Below are positions 33,541-45,918 of a stretch of DNA of 64,000 nucleotides, in pieces. The notes under the pieces are model-generated. The model worked only from the letters and a program-made list of their open reading frames with translations, did no database searches and was not told the DNA's origin. The stretch comes from Agrypnia vestita (lineage: Eukaryota; Arthropoda; Insecta; Trichoptera; Phryganeidae). How positions within the stretch are numbered: the stretch's first letter is position 1; each line of letters opens with the position of its first letter. The DNA is taken from the NCBI GenBank assembly GCA_016648135.1, contig JADDOH010008025.1:52841-116840 (forward strand), written 5' to 3'. Both the position numbers and the translations under genes were made by a program.

Positions 33541-34572
33541 TGTATGTATGCGTTTATATAGGTACATCTACAAAAAAAGATTTGTTACACCGGTAAGAAA
33601 CATTTATACCTTTATAATATAAGATTCAAATAATGTTACGAAATAATGGACATATTTGAAGCATACACAGTAACAGGATAAAACGAAAGAGAATACGATT
33701 AAAAAATTATTTTTCGTCACAAAAACACGAAAATTCCTCCTGGACACCAGGCATGCACACAGCGATGGCTGGTGACCAAGTTCATACGTGAGAGAGGACT
33801 TTTTCCTTTATTGAGTTAGTCAAACCATCGTGAGCGGTTGCAGTTACTCGCGATGTTACAACCGTTCACCATAATACAAGTCTACCTTCTTTTAACACTC
33901 CCGTTCCAGAACAGGGCACAACATAACCCTTCAATTTTATTTTTAAAAATATTAATGATATTGAACTGATATTCTTTGTAATCCTCAGAAATATCCCATA
34001 ATAATAATAATAAGAAGAAAATAAATGATAATGTGTAGTAAGATAGTCCAAAGTAGAAAAAAATGTTATTCCACAGATAATTGTGAATATTCTATAAGGT
34101 AATGGTTAAACCATTCCAAACCATTCTGCCCTCATAATTTTCGTCGGCTGGGCGTTTGTCAGTGATGAGACGTCAAAGTATAAATTTCATATAAAATGAC
34201 AACAAATTTAGTACAATCTTGTTCGCATAGTATAAGTAATGTAATTAAAAAATTTATAGAATATTTTCAAACTATTATACTTCATTAAAACGTAAATTTG
34301 ACGGGGGTCACATCGTACCCCTCTCCGGTCCCAGATCCTATTTTCGATCTTCTTGTATCCGAAGGTTAGCTTTCCATAAGTCACACTGCGCATTTGACTG
34401 AACGCATTCGATCGAAACCATAGAAAAAATAAGTCAGCAGTTTTGCAAATACCTGTCTTCGCTTAATCTACGAATCTATGTTGTTTGCCTTTTTCGTGTT
34501 GGCGCTTGGTGTGTTTTGGCTGTTGCTATTGAATTATTTATTTTTAATTTCTTAGAATTCTTATTTCAAACA

Positions 34573-35466
34573 ATGGCTGAAACGGTTGACTCCAAGAAAC
34601 GTTCTTACAACAATAAAGGCAGAAATAAGTATTATCCTCAATCACAGAAAAAGAAAAAAATATTATCGCTGGAACCCGGCATGAAGGGTTTCTTTTGCAC
34701 ATGTAATTTTCAAGAAAAAAATTGCGTTCGTGAAGCCTACAATTTACTAAATGAATACGCAGATAAATTGTACGGGCCGGAAGAAGGTAAACAAGAAAAA
34801 TCTTCACCAACAGCTACGGATGAAGTGGCAGAAATTGAAGAACAGGATATATGTGACGACTTGGAAAAACAAATTGCGGATATGAAATCGAATGGAAACA
34901 AATTCAATAGATTCCAATCCGTGATGACATCTGTTCCCAACTGCATATTTATCAAGGCTGATGTGGACGAACCTGGCAAACTGGGCAGTTATATAGTCGA
35001 AGATATTGCAAATACCAAAATTCAGAAGACGAGGTATCTTCTAAGGCTAGTCCCTATAGAAGCAACATGCAGTACAAAAATTGAAGAGATCATTTCGACA
35101 GCAGGACAAATTTTCGATAAACATTTCTTGGGTGAACCAACCACATTTTCGATTGTCTTTAATAGGCGGTATAATAATTCTGTTTCAAGAGACATTGTGA
35201 TAAAGGAGCTAGCTGAGCTCATTGTTGCGAAAAACTGCAATCACAAAGCTGACTTAACCAAACCCAAATTGTCCGTTATCGTGGAGATCATAAAAGGGAC
35301 ATGTCTTCTCGGAGTTGTGGCAGATTATTTTCAATTTAAAAAATATAACCTCTTTGAACTTTGTTCAAACCCAGAAGATAAAAATAAATTGGAAGACGAA
35401 ACAGCAAAACAAACTGAGAAGCCGGAAGAAAATGTTGAGCAAACTGAAGCTGAAGTCTGTGAATAA
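34573..35466 (+). CDS. THUMPD1: THUMP domain-containing protein 1 homologue (NAT10 adaptor for tRNA ac4C)
   Basis: A complete 297-residue ORF from the first in-frame ATG (context CAAACAATGG) to TAA. Human THUMPD1 is about 350 residues. The N-terminus is basic (residues 8-32). SLEPGMKGFFCTCNFQEKNC (32-51) and REAYNLLNEYADKLYGPE (53-70) are family hallmarks. A central acidic/polar linker (71-110) follows, then FQSVMTSVPNCIFIK (114-128). The THUMP core (about 135-256) includes TFSIVFNRRYNN, SRDIVIKELAELI, KADLTKPKLSVIVEIIKGTC and DYFQFKKYNLFEL. An acidic tail (266-297) ends the protein. Known role: it presents tRNA-Ser/Leu to the acetyltransferase NAT10/Kre33 for N4-acetylcytidine. There is no intron in the coding region. 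A possible AATAAA is at about 35835. Upstream in-frame TTG codons are not used. Confidence 0.93.
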   Translation: MAETVDSKKRSYNNKGRNKYYPQSQKKKKILSLEPGMKGFFCTCNFQEKNCVREAYNLLNEYADKLYGPEEGKQEKSSPTATDEVAEIEEQDICDDLEKQIADMKSNGNKFNRFQSVMTSVPNCIFIKADVDEPGKLGSYIVEDIANTKIQKTRYLLRLVPIEATCSTKIEEIISTAGQIFDKHFLGEPTTFSIVFNRRYNNSVSRDIVIKELAELIVAKNCNHKADLTKPKLSVIVEIIKGTCLLGVVADYFQFKKYNLFELCSNPEDKNKLEDETAKQTEKPEENVEQTEAEVCE

Positions 35467-36149
35467 TTAATTGTTTTTCCATTCATATTAATTGAAGCCT
35501 CACCACCATCGGTGATTTATCTTACAATTCCGCACTTTGTGACAGTCAAATTAAACATACTTAACTTATAATACTTTTTTTTTTTTAATTTCTACACACA
35601 TTCAAAGAAAATTAAGCATATTCATAGTCTATGTTATAAAACAAATACATATTACACTGTGATGGAGCAACTGGGTATCTTTTTATAATATTTTCCATGA
35701 TCTTAGAGCTCAACTTCAATATATATTTATTGTTATATATAATATGCAAGGGTATTAAAGTGATCCAGGCCAGCGTCATATATACGTGACAGAGTGCATC
35801 CTGAAAGCACGACTTGGGCCCCGGAATGGGCTGAAATAAAAATGAATGGATCTATTATATTTTATTTTTTTTACAGATTTAATTTATTTAAATAATAACT
35901 TCTTTTTTTATTTAATAATACAACAGAATTTAAGCTTTTATTTCATTGCTAGAGATGGCACCACAAAATGAATTGCTAAATTTATAACAATATATTTTAT
36001 ATTGTGTAAAATCTTTTTTGGCCGTAAGTCGAACTGTCTTAACTTGAAGACTACCGGTATTATGGTTCTCTTGCATGTCTTCACTATTGCTTAGGTAATA
36101 TTGAATGTTTATACAGCCTTGAATTCGTAGTATCAGTTATTTTATTTTC

Positions 36150-36628
36150 TTAATATTATTAATATTTAAAGCATTAACTTTGTGGTTAGACATAATAACA
36201 GAATGTTAGTAAACTTAGTAAAAACCACTACCAGATTTACGGTCTACCGGTTTCGAGACGTACCCTTTTACATTAAGGAGGCGGTGAATAATAGAGTACC
36301 TCATTTATAACCAAATTAATTTTCCATATAGCCCTTTGTTCAATGTAGCGTTCACAAGAGATGTGGTAACACCCACTTTAGACCCCGCCCCCTCTCACTC
36401 TCTCTCGTTAGATCCCTGAATTGTTCAGTAGTTCAATTTCTTTGACAAGATTAACACCCATGTGAACAATAGTGGTGATAATTTTACAATACTATGGTTG
36501 GGGTGTATAGTGTTGTGAATGTAGAAGTGTAGTGTTGGTCCTGACGAAGAGACGGCTACGTCTCGAAACCGGTAGACCGTGTGGTCTACTGATAGTGGTT
36601 TTTACTAAGTTTATTAACATTCTATTAT
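36150..36628. mobile_element. Foldback element family H1, copy 2
   Basis: Inverted relative to the copy at 5463-5925. The left end (AACAGAATGTTAGTAAACTT, then GGTCTACCGGTTTCGAGACG) is inverted at the right end (CGTCTCGAAACCGGTAGACC ... ACTAAGTTTATTAACATTCT). The interior (CCCTTTGTTCAATG, CTCTCTCTCGTTAGATCC, GTGTATAGTGTTGTGAATG) matches copy 1. The right end contains an intact-core hammerhead-like motif; in the left end the CTGANGA half is missing. Confidence 0.78.
36537..36578 (+). ncRNA. Hammerhead-ribozyme-like motif with intact core
   Basis: GGTC (36537-36540), CTGACGA (36541-36547), one extra A, stem II GAGACG-GCTA-CGTCTC (6 perfect pairs), GAAA (36565-36568), CC-GG minimal stem III, GTA cleavage triplet (36572-36574), GACC (36575-36578) pairing with GGTC as stem I. 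All conserved core bases are present. The only deviation is one extra base between the first core block and stem II. Confidence 0.6.
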
Positions 36629-38283
36629 TTTATTTTCTACATCTCCAGTTGTGTTTATTTATTAAGATTAAAAACAGAAATGTAAATTGTTTAATTTAAA
36701 ATGTAATGCACGATTCTGATACACATCCCTACTGTTAGGGTATTTACCTCTTTTTTTTCGTGTTGCAAGTTTGAGCATTTTTCAGAGACTCCAATGTACC
36801 ATGTCAATTTTCGACCCTTTTTTTTTACATTAAAGTTAACAGTAACACCAGTATTGCCAGCAACACAACATTGAGAATAGTATTTATATAAACTATAGGA
36901 AACTCCATAGAGGTCATTAGTGCATTCGACTACTCAAACATAACATATATCATTCAGTGGTCTTATTCTCATTTCGTCTTCATCTTAGTTTTCACTCGCT
37001 ACAAGAGTAAAATTGTTATTTTAATTTCAAAACTACTGAGTCGTTGATTATGTTTTTATTATGTTACAAAGATTCAGTAATGTTTCTTTTATAAAGTTCA
37101 TTAAAGAGTAGGTGTACTTATGTATCTATCTGCTTTAAAATAATACTACTTCATTTTTCTTTTGCGTTTTACGTCAAACACAATTCTTCAAAAATGTTTT
37201 TAAAGCCTTTAAGTTGCTGACCTTCATTATATTCTGATTGCGTAAAATGCCACCCATCATTATAAAAATATTGTGACTAAATATTTTTTATTTGATCCTA
37301 ATCTCTTTCAGAACCAGATCGTATACAGCTAACAGAACTGTAAACATTATGAATTGTAGCAAAATGTGGAGTCATTTTGAATAGCGAGAATAATCTTATA
37401 GTTTACTTTTATTATAAGAAGTCTATATGTGTATCGTTATATGTTTATAAAAAAATATATGTGATCATTTATAAATATGGCTTTGTTTTATTCAAGAAGA
37501 TGAAAGGTTATTAATTTATTCTCCGTAAATTTAGAAATTTTTCATACTCCCTGAGAACAGGTTTAACTTGTGAAAATAATGGGTGATGCTGCAATAATGA
37601 ACCGACCAAAGCGAAGCCATGTAATTTCCACAAAGAATGTTACCATAAAGTTTCTCTGATGCTTTTGATAGTCACACACACAAATGATATTGCACCATGT
37701 TTACACCGATTAGAAATTCGGGGGGAAAAAATGTTACCTAATCTCATAATTAATAAATGTGAAAAGACTGAAATGGTGCTCTTTATTTCACTACTTATTA
37801 TGAAATGTTATGAATTATTATTATTATCTACATTAAATTAATAAATATTTTTATGTATTTCTACCCTATATTCTGTATGTATATGACATACCTTAAAATA
37901 AGAATGTCCGGAATATGTAAACATAATTGTTATCCTCTAAAAATAAAAAAAATTAGGTCAGATGCTAGAAGCGACTATCTAAATTTTCAAAATCTAAATA
38001 TATCAACAATATCACTGGCAGTGGAAGTTAAGCAGCTACGGCTCTCAGGCTTAAAGTGGGTTCTGGGAAATAGAAGTTTTATTCCCTCAACATTTACATG
38101 CCATGTTCCTCAATTTAAAGCCTACCAGTGTGCGAAAAAAAAATATCCTTAACCGTGTTATACTGCAAAATGGATTATTTTTGCTGTTTTTTAGTTGCTA
38201 AGGTAATCGTCATTGGCTGGTTAAATTTTCACAAACAAAACCCGTGCATGGATATGAAAGTGTCGCAAAGGTTATAGACATGC

Positions 38284-38728
38284 CACTATAACTTGGCGTG
38301 CGAGGGGGGCGTCCCTATCGCTTAACAGAAGTTGTCAGGGTGTAAATTTATTACACAATACATAATGTCCGGTGACCGTGTTGTATTAAATACAGAAATT
38401 TGGTTGGGCAACACTAAAGAAACCATGCAATAACGGCGACCGTTCTATCTGTCAAACTATCAGACGGTAATATCGGTCCATTATTCGCTTTTTCAGCTTC
38501 GCAAAACTTTAATTAATACTTCATTGGCAATTGTTCTTGCACCATCCCGGACTGTTTAGGATGTTTTGGACATAATAATTCAGTGTATATTGGTAATCAA
38601 GATGACACAGCTCGCGCTCAAAGACGAGAATGAACTGAATGACAGGGCGAGGGGTTACCGCCGGGTGCGGGTGGGGCGGATTTTAGTTCAAAATTTGCCG
38701 CACGCCAAGTTACGTTGGGCAAGCAATA
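38284..38728 (-). mobile_element. MITE family M, copy 2
   Basis: An inverted copy of 27902-28357. It starts TAACTTGGCGTGCGAGG and ends CGCACGCCAAGTTA. On the minus strand it carries the same MSKTS-stop-TVRDGARTIANEV start with the same stop codon, plus a small insertion after it. Flanking sequence just outside (CGTTGGGCAAGCAAT) is also shared with copy 1. Confidence 0.78.
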
Positions 38729-41700
38729 TTACGCCACGCACCTCCGGCTCAATCTCTACAAGCTTTTGCCAGTGTCCATTTACACCTATTAATAAGGGAC
38801 TGCACCTTTCCAAACTTCAGTGCGAGTAATTTAAAAAATTAAATTAGCTTGTAAGGTACACGTATACATCTTTAAAAAAATCATCTCCTACGTTAGTCCC
38901 TCTTAACTACACTTTTCTCTGCATCCCACAAGTCACCTGCAAATAACTACTGCATCTTCCACTTGCATTGGTCCGCAATAAAATGCCCTGTTACATATGT
39001 GTGTGAGGCATGGGACATTTATGAAAGTCTAAATGTTTTTGAGGAGAAAATTCTCTGAAAAATTATGTGCTGGAAAAATTATACATATTACAAAGCGCTT
39101 TGTGTTCCTGTTTCTGAATGGAATGGAGACACGGACTCATTGAACTACAGCGTGCAATCAATTTTGTTTCATATCTTCCTTAAAAAATTCCTACTGTAGA
39201 TGACATCAGAGGAAAATCGTTCATAAAAATTCCAATGTACTTGAAAATTGTGAATGGAGGATTAAAATCAATATAAATAATTATTTTCACATGTTTTTAT
39301 TTCAAAGTGTTACTCATACAATGACCATGTTACCATTTACAATAATTTCACGTCATAATTTTTTTATTTACATTAAATCTTTTGGCTTAAGTCATAACTA
39401 TCAAATCCTCAACATAAGAAAGAAAAAAGCATATTTTATCAATTAATTGAATTTTTATTATACGTTTTGATTTGCGGAATCGAAAAAAAATTGATCTTTC
39501 TAAATAAAGTAAGCATGTAGGGGAAAAAAGACAAATGGAAATCATAGTTAATCCAAAATATTTGGTATATTTCAATTACACCATTATTGAGAAATCATAA
39601 GAAATATGTAATAGAAAAAATGATGCATGAATATCACCTATTCATCATAAAAAAATAAGACAAAACATAAATAAAAATACCTAGCTACTTAAAAATTTAC
39701 ACAATAGTACATGTACATTTAGGTTCGGTTTTTTTGTGGTTGCTCTTAAGGCTAAGAATGCAACTGCGGGTACGTTATTTTTCAGTACCTAAAATGAATT
39801 AAACTTAATTGAATTAGTTATGAACTCTGATAGTCTATCTGAAAGAACTATTATTGGGCAGTTTTCAAACACTGCTATCATCTAATACTAATCGCACTCA
39901 CTAGTGAGCTTAGAGTAGAAATTTATCTCACTTCAGTAATTTAAGCGGAACTCGGCAATCTTTTTAATTGTTGTGTTTATTAATTTATTTAATACATCTT
40001 TAATGCACCATTTGTTTTAATTCATTGTGCAAAATAATCAAACGCTGTGGTTACAGACATTTTGGCGTAACATGGAAAAATTGCTACTCTGAAAAATTAA
40101 TATTTGATATAAAAGAAAAATGCATTGCACAAACTTAAGCGTAACCTAAAAAACCGGGCCTTAGTTTAACATACAATATTGACAGAGTAATGACAGTCTT
40201 TTCCTAATAATTATTGTATTTCTTTATATTGAAATGCTCCCAAGCCATTAATTATGAAACGTCGTTCTGATAAACATATTTACTATCTTATTATAGACTC
40301 CGTGTCTCACACAAAATAAATTGAAAATTTGACCAGAATTATTAATATTTAGCACCAATGGAAATGCAGTCTAACTTATAGGGCGTACATGACTCCGCAA
40401 AGTAATCCTTTTAATATGAGTTTGCAAAAGATTGCGAGCTAAACAAGAAAATTAAAATTTTTCTAAATTATAACACGACATGTATCTCAAGTGATAGTAT
40501 CGAGCATAAATAACTACCTCATCTTGACAGACAATTGCGGTAATGAACTTAACTCATCTACCAAAACTATTCTTTCTGCAACACTCAGCCATTGCATGCC
40601 GAATGAAAAATGTGTAAATTTCTAACAGTGCCAGGGTGTTGAATATGACTGATCTGTTGGAGCCGTTTAAGTTTATAACTGATGAGTAGTTTTATCTAGC
40701 AGGTTACATGGACTCCCAAACAGGTACTGGGCCACCAAATATAAAAACCTAGGGCTAACTAAATAAGCAACTTCCACACAACCCAATGATTGACATATGG
40801 TGTGCTGTGACTGCTACATGCGTTATCGGCCCAATATTCTACCAATACAGTCGACGCGGATGTCTACTTTATGGAGAAATTCTATTCCCAACTGACGGGA
40901 AAGTAACGTAATTACTTTAGGCCACTCACAAAACTTGTTGACACGTGACTTATTCATGAGGACACTTAAAAGCAAGAATGTAAAAACAGAACCCCCACAT
41001 TAGCAGTGATTACATCAGGAATTGCATTTATAGTATTACAAAGTGTTTGGATGTCAGTGAAGACTATATTTAGCACTTTGGTACTTTCATTATTCATTAA
41101 ATCACATTCGTTCGGAAGAAATTTTGCTGTCATGAGGCTAGCCGGTTATTAATACCCAACCCCATACAGATTATATGGACAGTAAGGTATTGACATCAAT
41201 CTTAAGTTAATTCTTTCAATCTTTCTCTACTCGTTCTGAAAGGGTAAAATTTGTTATATTCATGTAATATTTCTAGATATAAAGCATTTTTTAGTATGTA
41301 GTCGCACAAGTTAATTGTTAAGAAAAATCAATGTACAAACACTGACAATCTCAGATATCTTGAGGCTTACTGAGTTTACAAAATGTCTTAAAAATGAGAG
41401 GAAAACCTATTGAACAAAATTTGTTTAAAACATGTTTAGTTCTTTTCAGTTATCTAAACTAAAAATCCCTAATAAACGTTATTCAGAAATACGCACTTTA
41501 CGATTTCTAAATCCAGTCCTTGAAAAGCTATGGATATCTTTAGTGCCCATAATAGATGGAAATTAAAAACCACTATTTGAATCAATAAATGATTGCGTTT
41601 TATTCTACGTTGGTGGTATCTACAGTTATGCTTGATTATGAGATTGGGTGTACCAGTATATTGTATATAAACTTTTTTTGAGAAATAAGGGTTTTACAGT

Positions 41701-42354
41701 TTATAAACTCTTAATATGCATCAGTGCTGTCAAAAAAAGCAAATATTTTTAGGCGTACACTATTTATTGGTGAATAATTACTCACTTTCAGGTCTTTTAG
41801 GATGTTGGTTTTATAATAAAAATATAATTGCTAATCACTAACTCTGGTGACACGAAAGCAGTCAAAATTATGTTGATTCACACTTTTCCTTATATAAGCA
41901 GACAAGAGTGTCAGTAGTGACAATACTTCCTTTGAAACATACTTCTAGAAAAGGGTTTAACGTATCCCAGAGACAGCTGCAACAAATGAAACCATGGCAA
42001 GCTCTATCTAAGATAGTAAACAAAAGATTATTGCAATTTTTCGACCACATTGTGTCAATATTTTATTTAAATAGAAAAATAATTTATCCTGGGTGAAACA
42101 TCAGTTCAAAGGAGAACTGGAAGTATGCATAAAAACAATGGTAGATGGATGTAGATTTGTGGAGGTGCATTACGAGCCTAATTTGATTGAGGCGACTATA
42201 TATGAAATTTAAACTAGTAATATTTTTAAAAAATTTCAAGAATTATGTGAAGAAATAAAATATATTATTAAGTCGTAAAAGTAACATCAGTATTACCTTT
42301 TTATTTTACGGTTCAACAGACCTAAGAGACAGAATTATAGAAGCAAAACACATC

Positions 42355-42470
42355 ACAAATAACGTTGCGTGGCTTGCGAGGCTTGTGACCTCACCAGGAA
42401 TCGAACCCGGAACCCTCAGTCTAATAAGCCAGTGTCATGCCCACTGGTTACGAGGGCCGCCAACTTACGT
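42355..42470 (-). repeat. tRNA-like unit, SINE head
   Basis: Minus strand reads GGCCCTCGTAACCAGTGGGC, then GGTTCCGGGTTCGATTCCTG (box B GGTTCGATTCC) and GGTGAGGTCACAAGCC. It is related to 42955-43037. The D arm is imperfect and the anticodon loop is unclear, so it is a tRNA-derived SINE rather than a gene. Confidence 0.6.
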
Positions 42471-42954
42471 CAATTACGAGTGAGAACAATTATTAATTTA
42501 AATATACTTTTAAAATATTTAATTACCTTATTAAAATATTACTGCCAATCACCTACAAATAAAGAAAATAAAAAAAATACAAGTGAGTCATATTACAGTT
42601 GAATGTAACATAAACATAGTAGTAATGCGTAAAAAGATGTGATGTTGGAGAAAAAACACATAATCCAAATAATTTTTAACGAAATCACATTTTATTTTTG
42701 AAGTTGTAATTTTTAAGAAAATAATTCTGTGATAATTAAGAAAAATTTCACCACGGCTTAATACTGGAACTTTAAATTGTGGTTGAGAACTAATCAATTA
42801 AACTATATTGATCAATATGACAGTTGCCAAATTTTATGTATGTGCATATGTTTGCTTGTCCCTAATTTTTTATTTATTTTTTAGCACTTCAACAAGCCAA
42901 GACCTCAATTACTGAAGACACAAAAACACCAAAGCTTGAGTAAATCAACTTGAT

Positions 42955-43037
42955 TCATTTGACCTCACCGGAAATCAAACCCGGAATCCTCGTTGTGCGA
43001 GACCAGTGTCATGCCCACTAGTCTATGAGGGCCAGTT
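42955..43037 (-). repeat. tRNA-like unit, second SINE head
   Basis: Minus strand: GGCCCTCATAGACTAGTGGG, then GATTCCGGGTTTGATTTCCG (box B with one change) and GTGAGGTCAAATG. About 600 bp from its relative at 42355, in the same orientation. Confidence 0.6.
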
Positions 43038-43959
43038 ATTAATTATGGCCATCACAAAAAATTTTTGACAGATTTTTTCCAAACATTTTTTAAATGTATA
43101 CTGTTACACTTGTATAACAAAACACAATGGTGATCAAACAAGCATATCGTTGACAGTATTGATTGGAATAACCGAAAAGTGATGAAATGGACTGGATTTT
43201 TAGAAACTGGAGAAATATAACAATATACATAATAAGTGTAAAAATAATGATAAATAATGCATGCTAAAATGTCAAATACGAACACCACTGAAATTAAATT
43301 ATTCTGCATTGAATTTACAACCAATGTTTAAATTCTGATATATCAAAAATGTACAAAATTTGTAATGTATAATAAATATGCAATCAAGCTGATTTTATAA
43401 AAAGTGTACAATATTGTGGATCAAAAATAAAAAAAGATTTTCTACAAAGTTTTCTGAGGTCGAGATCCATATTTAGCAGTAATATCGCTTTTGCAAAGTG
43501 TTGGCTGAAAATGCGAAAGACCCGTTAAGAACAAAAATTTCAGATTTTATAAATTAACGAAGACTGACAAAATGTGAGCATAGACAGGCATGCAAACTTG
43601 GCCATCTGATAAAATGGTTAATCCCATAGGAGATCTTGGAAAAGCCGAAGAGCTATCACAGATGTTTCATTGAAGAGTCCCGGTAAACACCGATAGGGAT
43701 GATGGCCTAATATCGAAAACTTCTCGGTACGCTCTCTGCAAGATCAAACTATTTGAAGGTTTCACCCAATCAGTGAACCAAAAATAGATGGAACACAATT
43801 GCAATCGACACAGATATTGCCGTGAGATACATTTAATGTAACGCTAACACATTGCATCAGCCATCGTTGATGGTGATCGCCGCAACGTAAATGTTGGCCA
43901 AAAGCCGGAACACGGGGCATACTAGCTCAGAAAACATTAGAATTTTTAGTTTCTTAATA

Positions 43960-44552
43960 CAGTAGACTCCCAGGTTCGCATTAACCGGGGCAATAAAATA
44001 AAATATTTCAAAATTCTTTATAAAATATAAAAATATACTTTCTTATCTACTAAATAATATTACGTAAATAGAATATAAAACTCGTGACGAGTTTGAACAC
44101 GCAGAATTGCAAAATTATGAACATCCCGAATCATGAAATTGCAGGAATCCTTGTCAATAACGTATTTATTTTGACACAAGTGGCAGAACGTAGCATGAGT
44201 TTACCTAAGGCCCGGTTATTTCAAGTTCGATCAAAGTAAGCGGTCGATCAAAGCATAGATTTTTACGAAAACGGATCGTCTGATTGATGGAGAATGTAAA
44301 AATCTATGCTTTAAAAGAACGCTTACTTTAATCCAACTTGAAACAAGTGGTGTATTTTGGAGTTACTTAATTGTATATTCTTTTATTTTATATATTAAAT
44401 ATTGTATGTACGTGTCATACAGCTGTGTGTGTGTGTATTTTTTTTGAATTTGTGGCTGTGGGAAATTATTATTTTCTTTTTGCGTAAAATATCCCGAGTA
44501 TTTTAACCAAGTGATTATTTTTCCCTACCACCTCGAACAATTGAGTCTACTG
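43960..44552. mobile_element. pogo-like element with TA duplication
   Basis: Ends CAGTAGACTCCCAGGTTCG and CCTCGAACAATTGAGTCTAC (then TG) are inverted and flanked by TA at 43958-43959 and 44553-44554. It has no transposase. A second foldback (44212-44355) is nested within it. Confidence 0.8.
44212..44355. mobile_element. Nested foldback MITE, GGCCCGGTT family
   Basis: Arms AAGGCCCGGTTATTTCAAG, AAAGTAAGCG and AAAGCATAGATTTTTAC are inverted in GTAAAAATCTATGCTTT, CGCTTACTTT and CAACTTGAAACA. A half copy lies at 58022-58085 (AAGGCCCGGTTGTTTCAA). Confidence 0.7.
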
Positions 44553-45918
44553 TATTTAAATTCTACGCGAGTGGTAACTGTAAACTTACTTACAACGTTT
44601 AAAAGATAGGAAAAGTTATTCATATTGAACAACTTCAAATAAATTTGCTATTACAATTATGTATAGTGGAAAAGAAAATAAGTGCAAAAGAATCTTAATT
44701 CGAAATTCAAGGGAGCCAAAAAAAATTGCAAAGCGATTGCAAAATTTGCCAAAAACCATAAAACTCATGAAAGAGGCCACTTTTCTTTTGAAAGACATCG
44801 ATATTTTTGCATATTTGAAAAAATCATTTTGCAGATGCAATATTTATTATGCTAATACAAAGATTGCGACATTACTAAAGTACCCAATATTGACATACAT
44901 ATTTGTTGGTCACTCGCGAAAAATTTTAATATGTTTTTGTGAAATATCGAAAAAAATATATGCGAAATAAAAAAGAAAATTGATATATTATTTTCAATTT
45001 TGTGAAAATTCAAAAAAAAAATTATGTGAACCCTAAAATGTATTGGTTTACGGTGCAAGAAACTGAAAATTTTTTTGAATTACGAAATCAATATTTTGTT
45101 AAGTTAAATTAAAGTTAAGACAAATTTGTTTTATAATTTTGAGCATAAAAATGTTGCAATCGACGTGTCGTTTTTCTTCTAAAACTTGTGTCATTGCTGT
45201 TTGACATACATGCAGAGATGAAATCATGTTTGAAGATTTGTGCTTTAATCAACCAATAAAATATATTTACGCAGAACTCTACTATGTATAATTTAAATCA
45301 TTGAAGGTTTATTTCTTCAGTTATATATTCATACAATATTTTTTAAGATGTTTTAAATATCTTTGAGTGGATGGTAAGTAATTCCAATATGTATAAATAA
45401 AACTTCTTAAATCAAAGATTTATACGTTTGGTTGACGGTGCATCGATGAGCAAAGATTTAAAAACAAATTAATTAATAACTGTCGTCAGAGATATCTGAA
45501 ATCAATATTACTGCTTTAAATACTAAAAATAAATACTTTATTTGAACTTGATTAACTAGCTTACGCTTTCTTTAAAGGTACGCTAACAACGGGAGTACAC
45601 GGCTCTAATATGATTCAAAATCAGTCACAACTTTTATAGGATTCATATTATATTTGTACGCAGCTAAATCTCGAATAGTGATAACTTAAAATAATATTGA
45701 CCTCTGCTATGTAAAGAATCATATCTAACAAATAGATCATTTTTAATGGCATTATTGCCAACTACGAAATCACCAACAAACCATAAAATCAAACAATGTA
45801 TACTCACATTATATACATTTAGATTTGACATGATGTCAACGTGTAAACTAGGACATCTACAAAAATACATATTACAGGTGAGCTGTTGTTTGGCTTTACA
45901 TACAAAATGAGTGATTTG

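Larger units (their letters stand above)
20335..34572. other. Intergenic region between stac and the THUMPD1 homologue
   Basis: About 14 kb without a supportable host protein gene. It holds the stac 3' UTR (probably to around 20.85 kb), a perfect hairpin, pogo-like and foldback elements, an interstitial telomere repeat, a transposase-derived MITE and two RTE fragments, each listed separately. The remainder (for example 21200-22530, 22800-23970, 28360-29590, 30540-32460) is AT-rich with no feature I can name. Confidence 0.6.

Noticed and set aside
44659..44970. 103-codon Lys/Ile-rich frame
   Set aside because: AT-rich chance frame inside sequence related to the repeat at 52755-53192.
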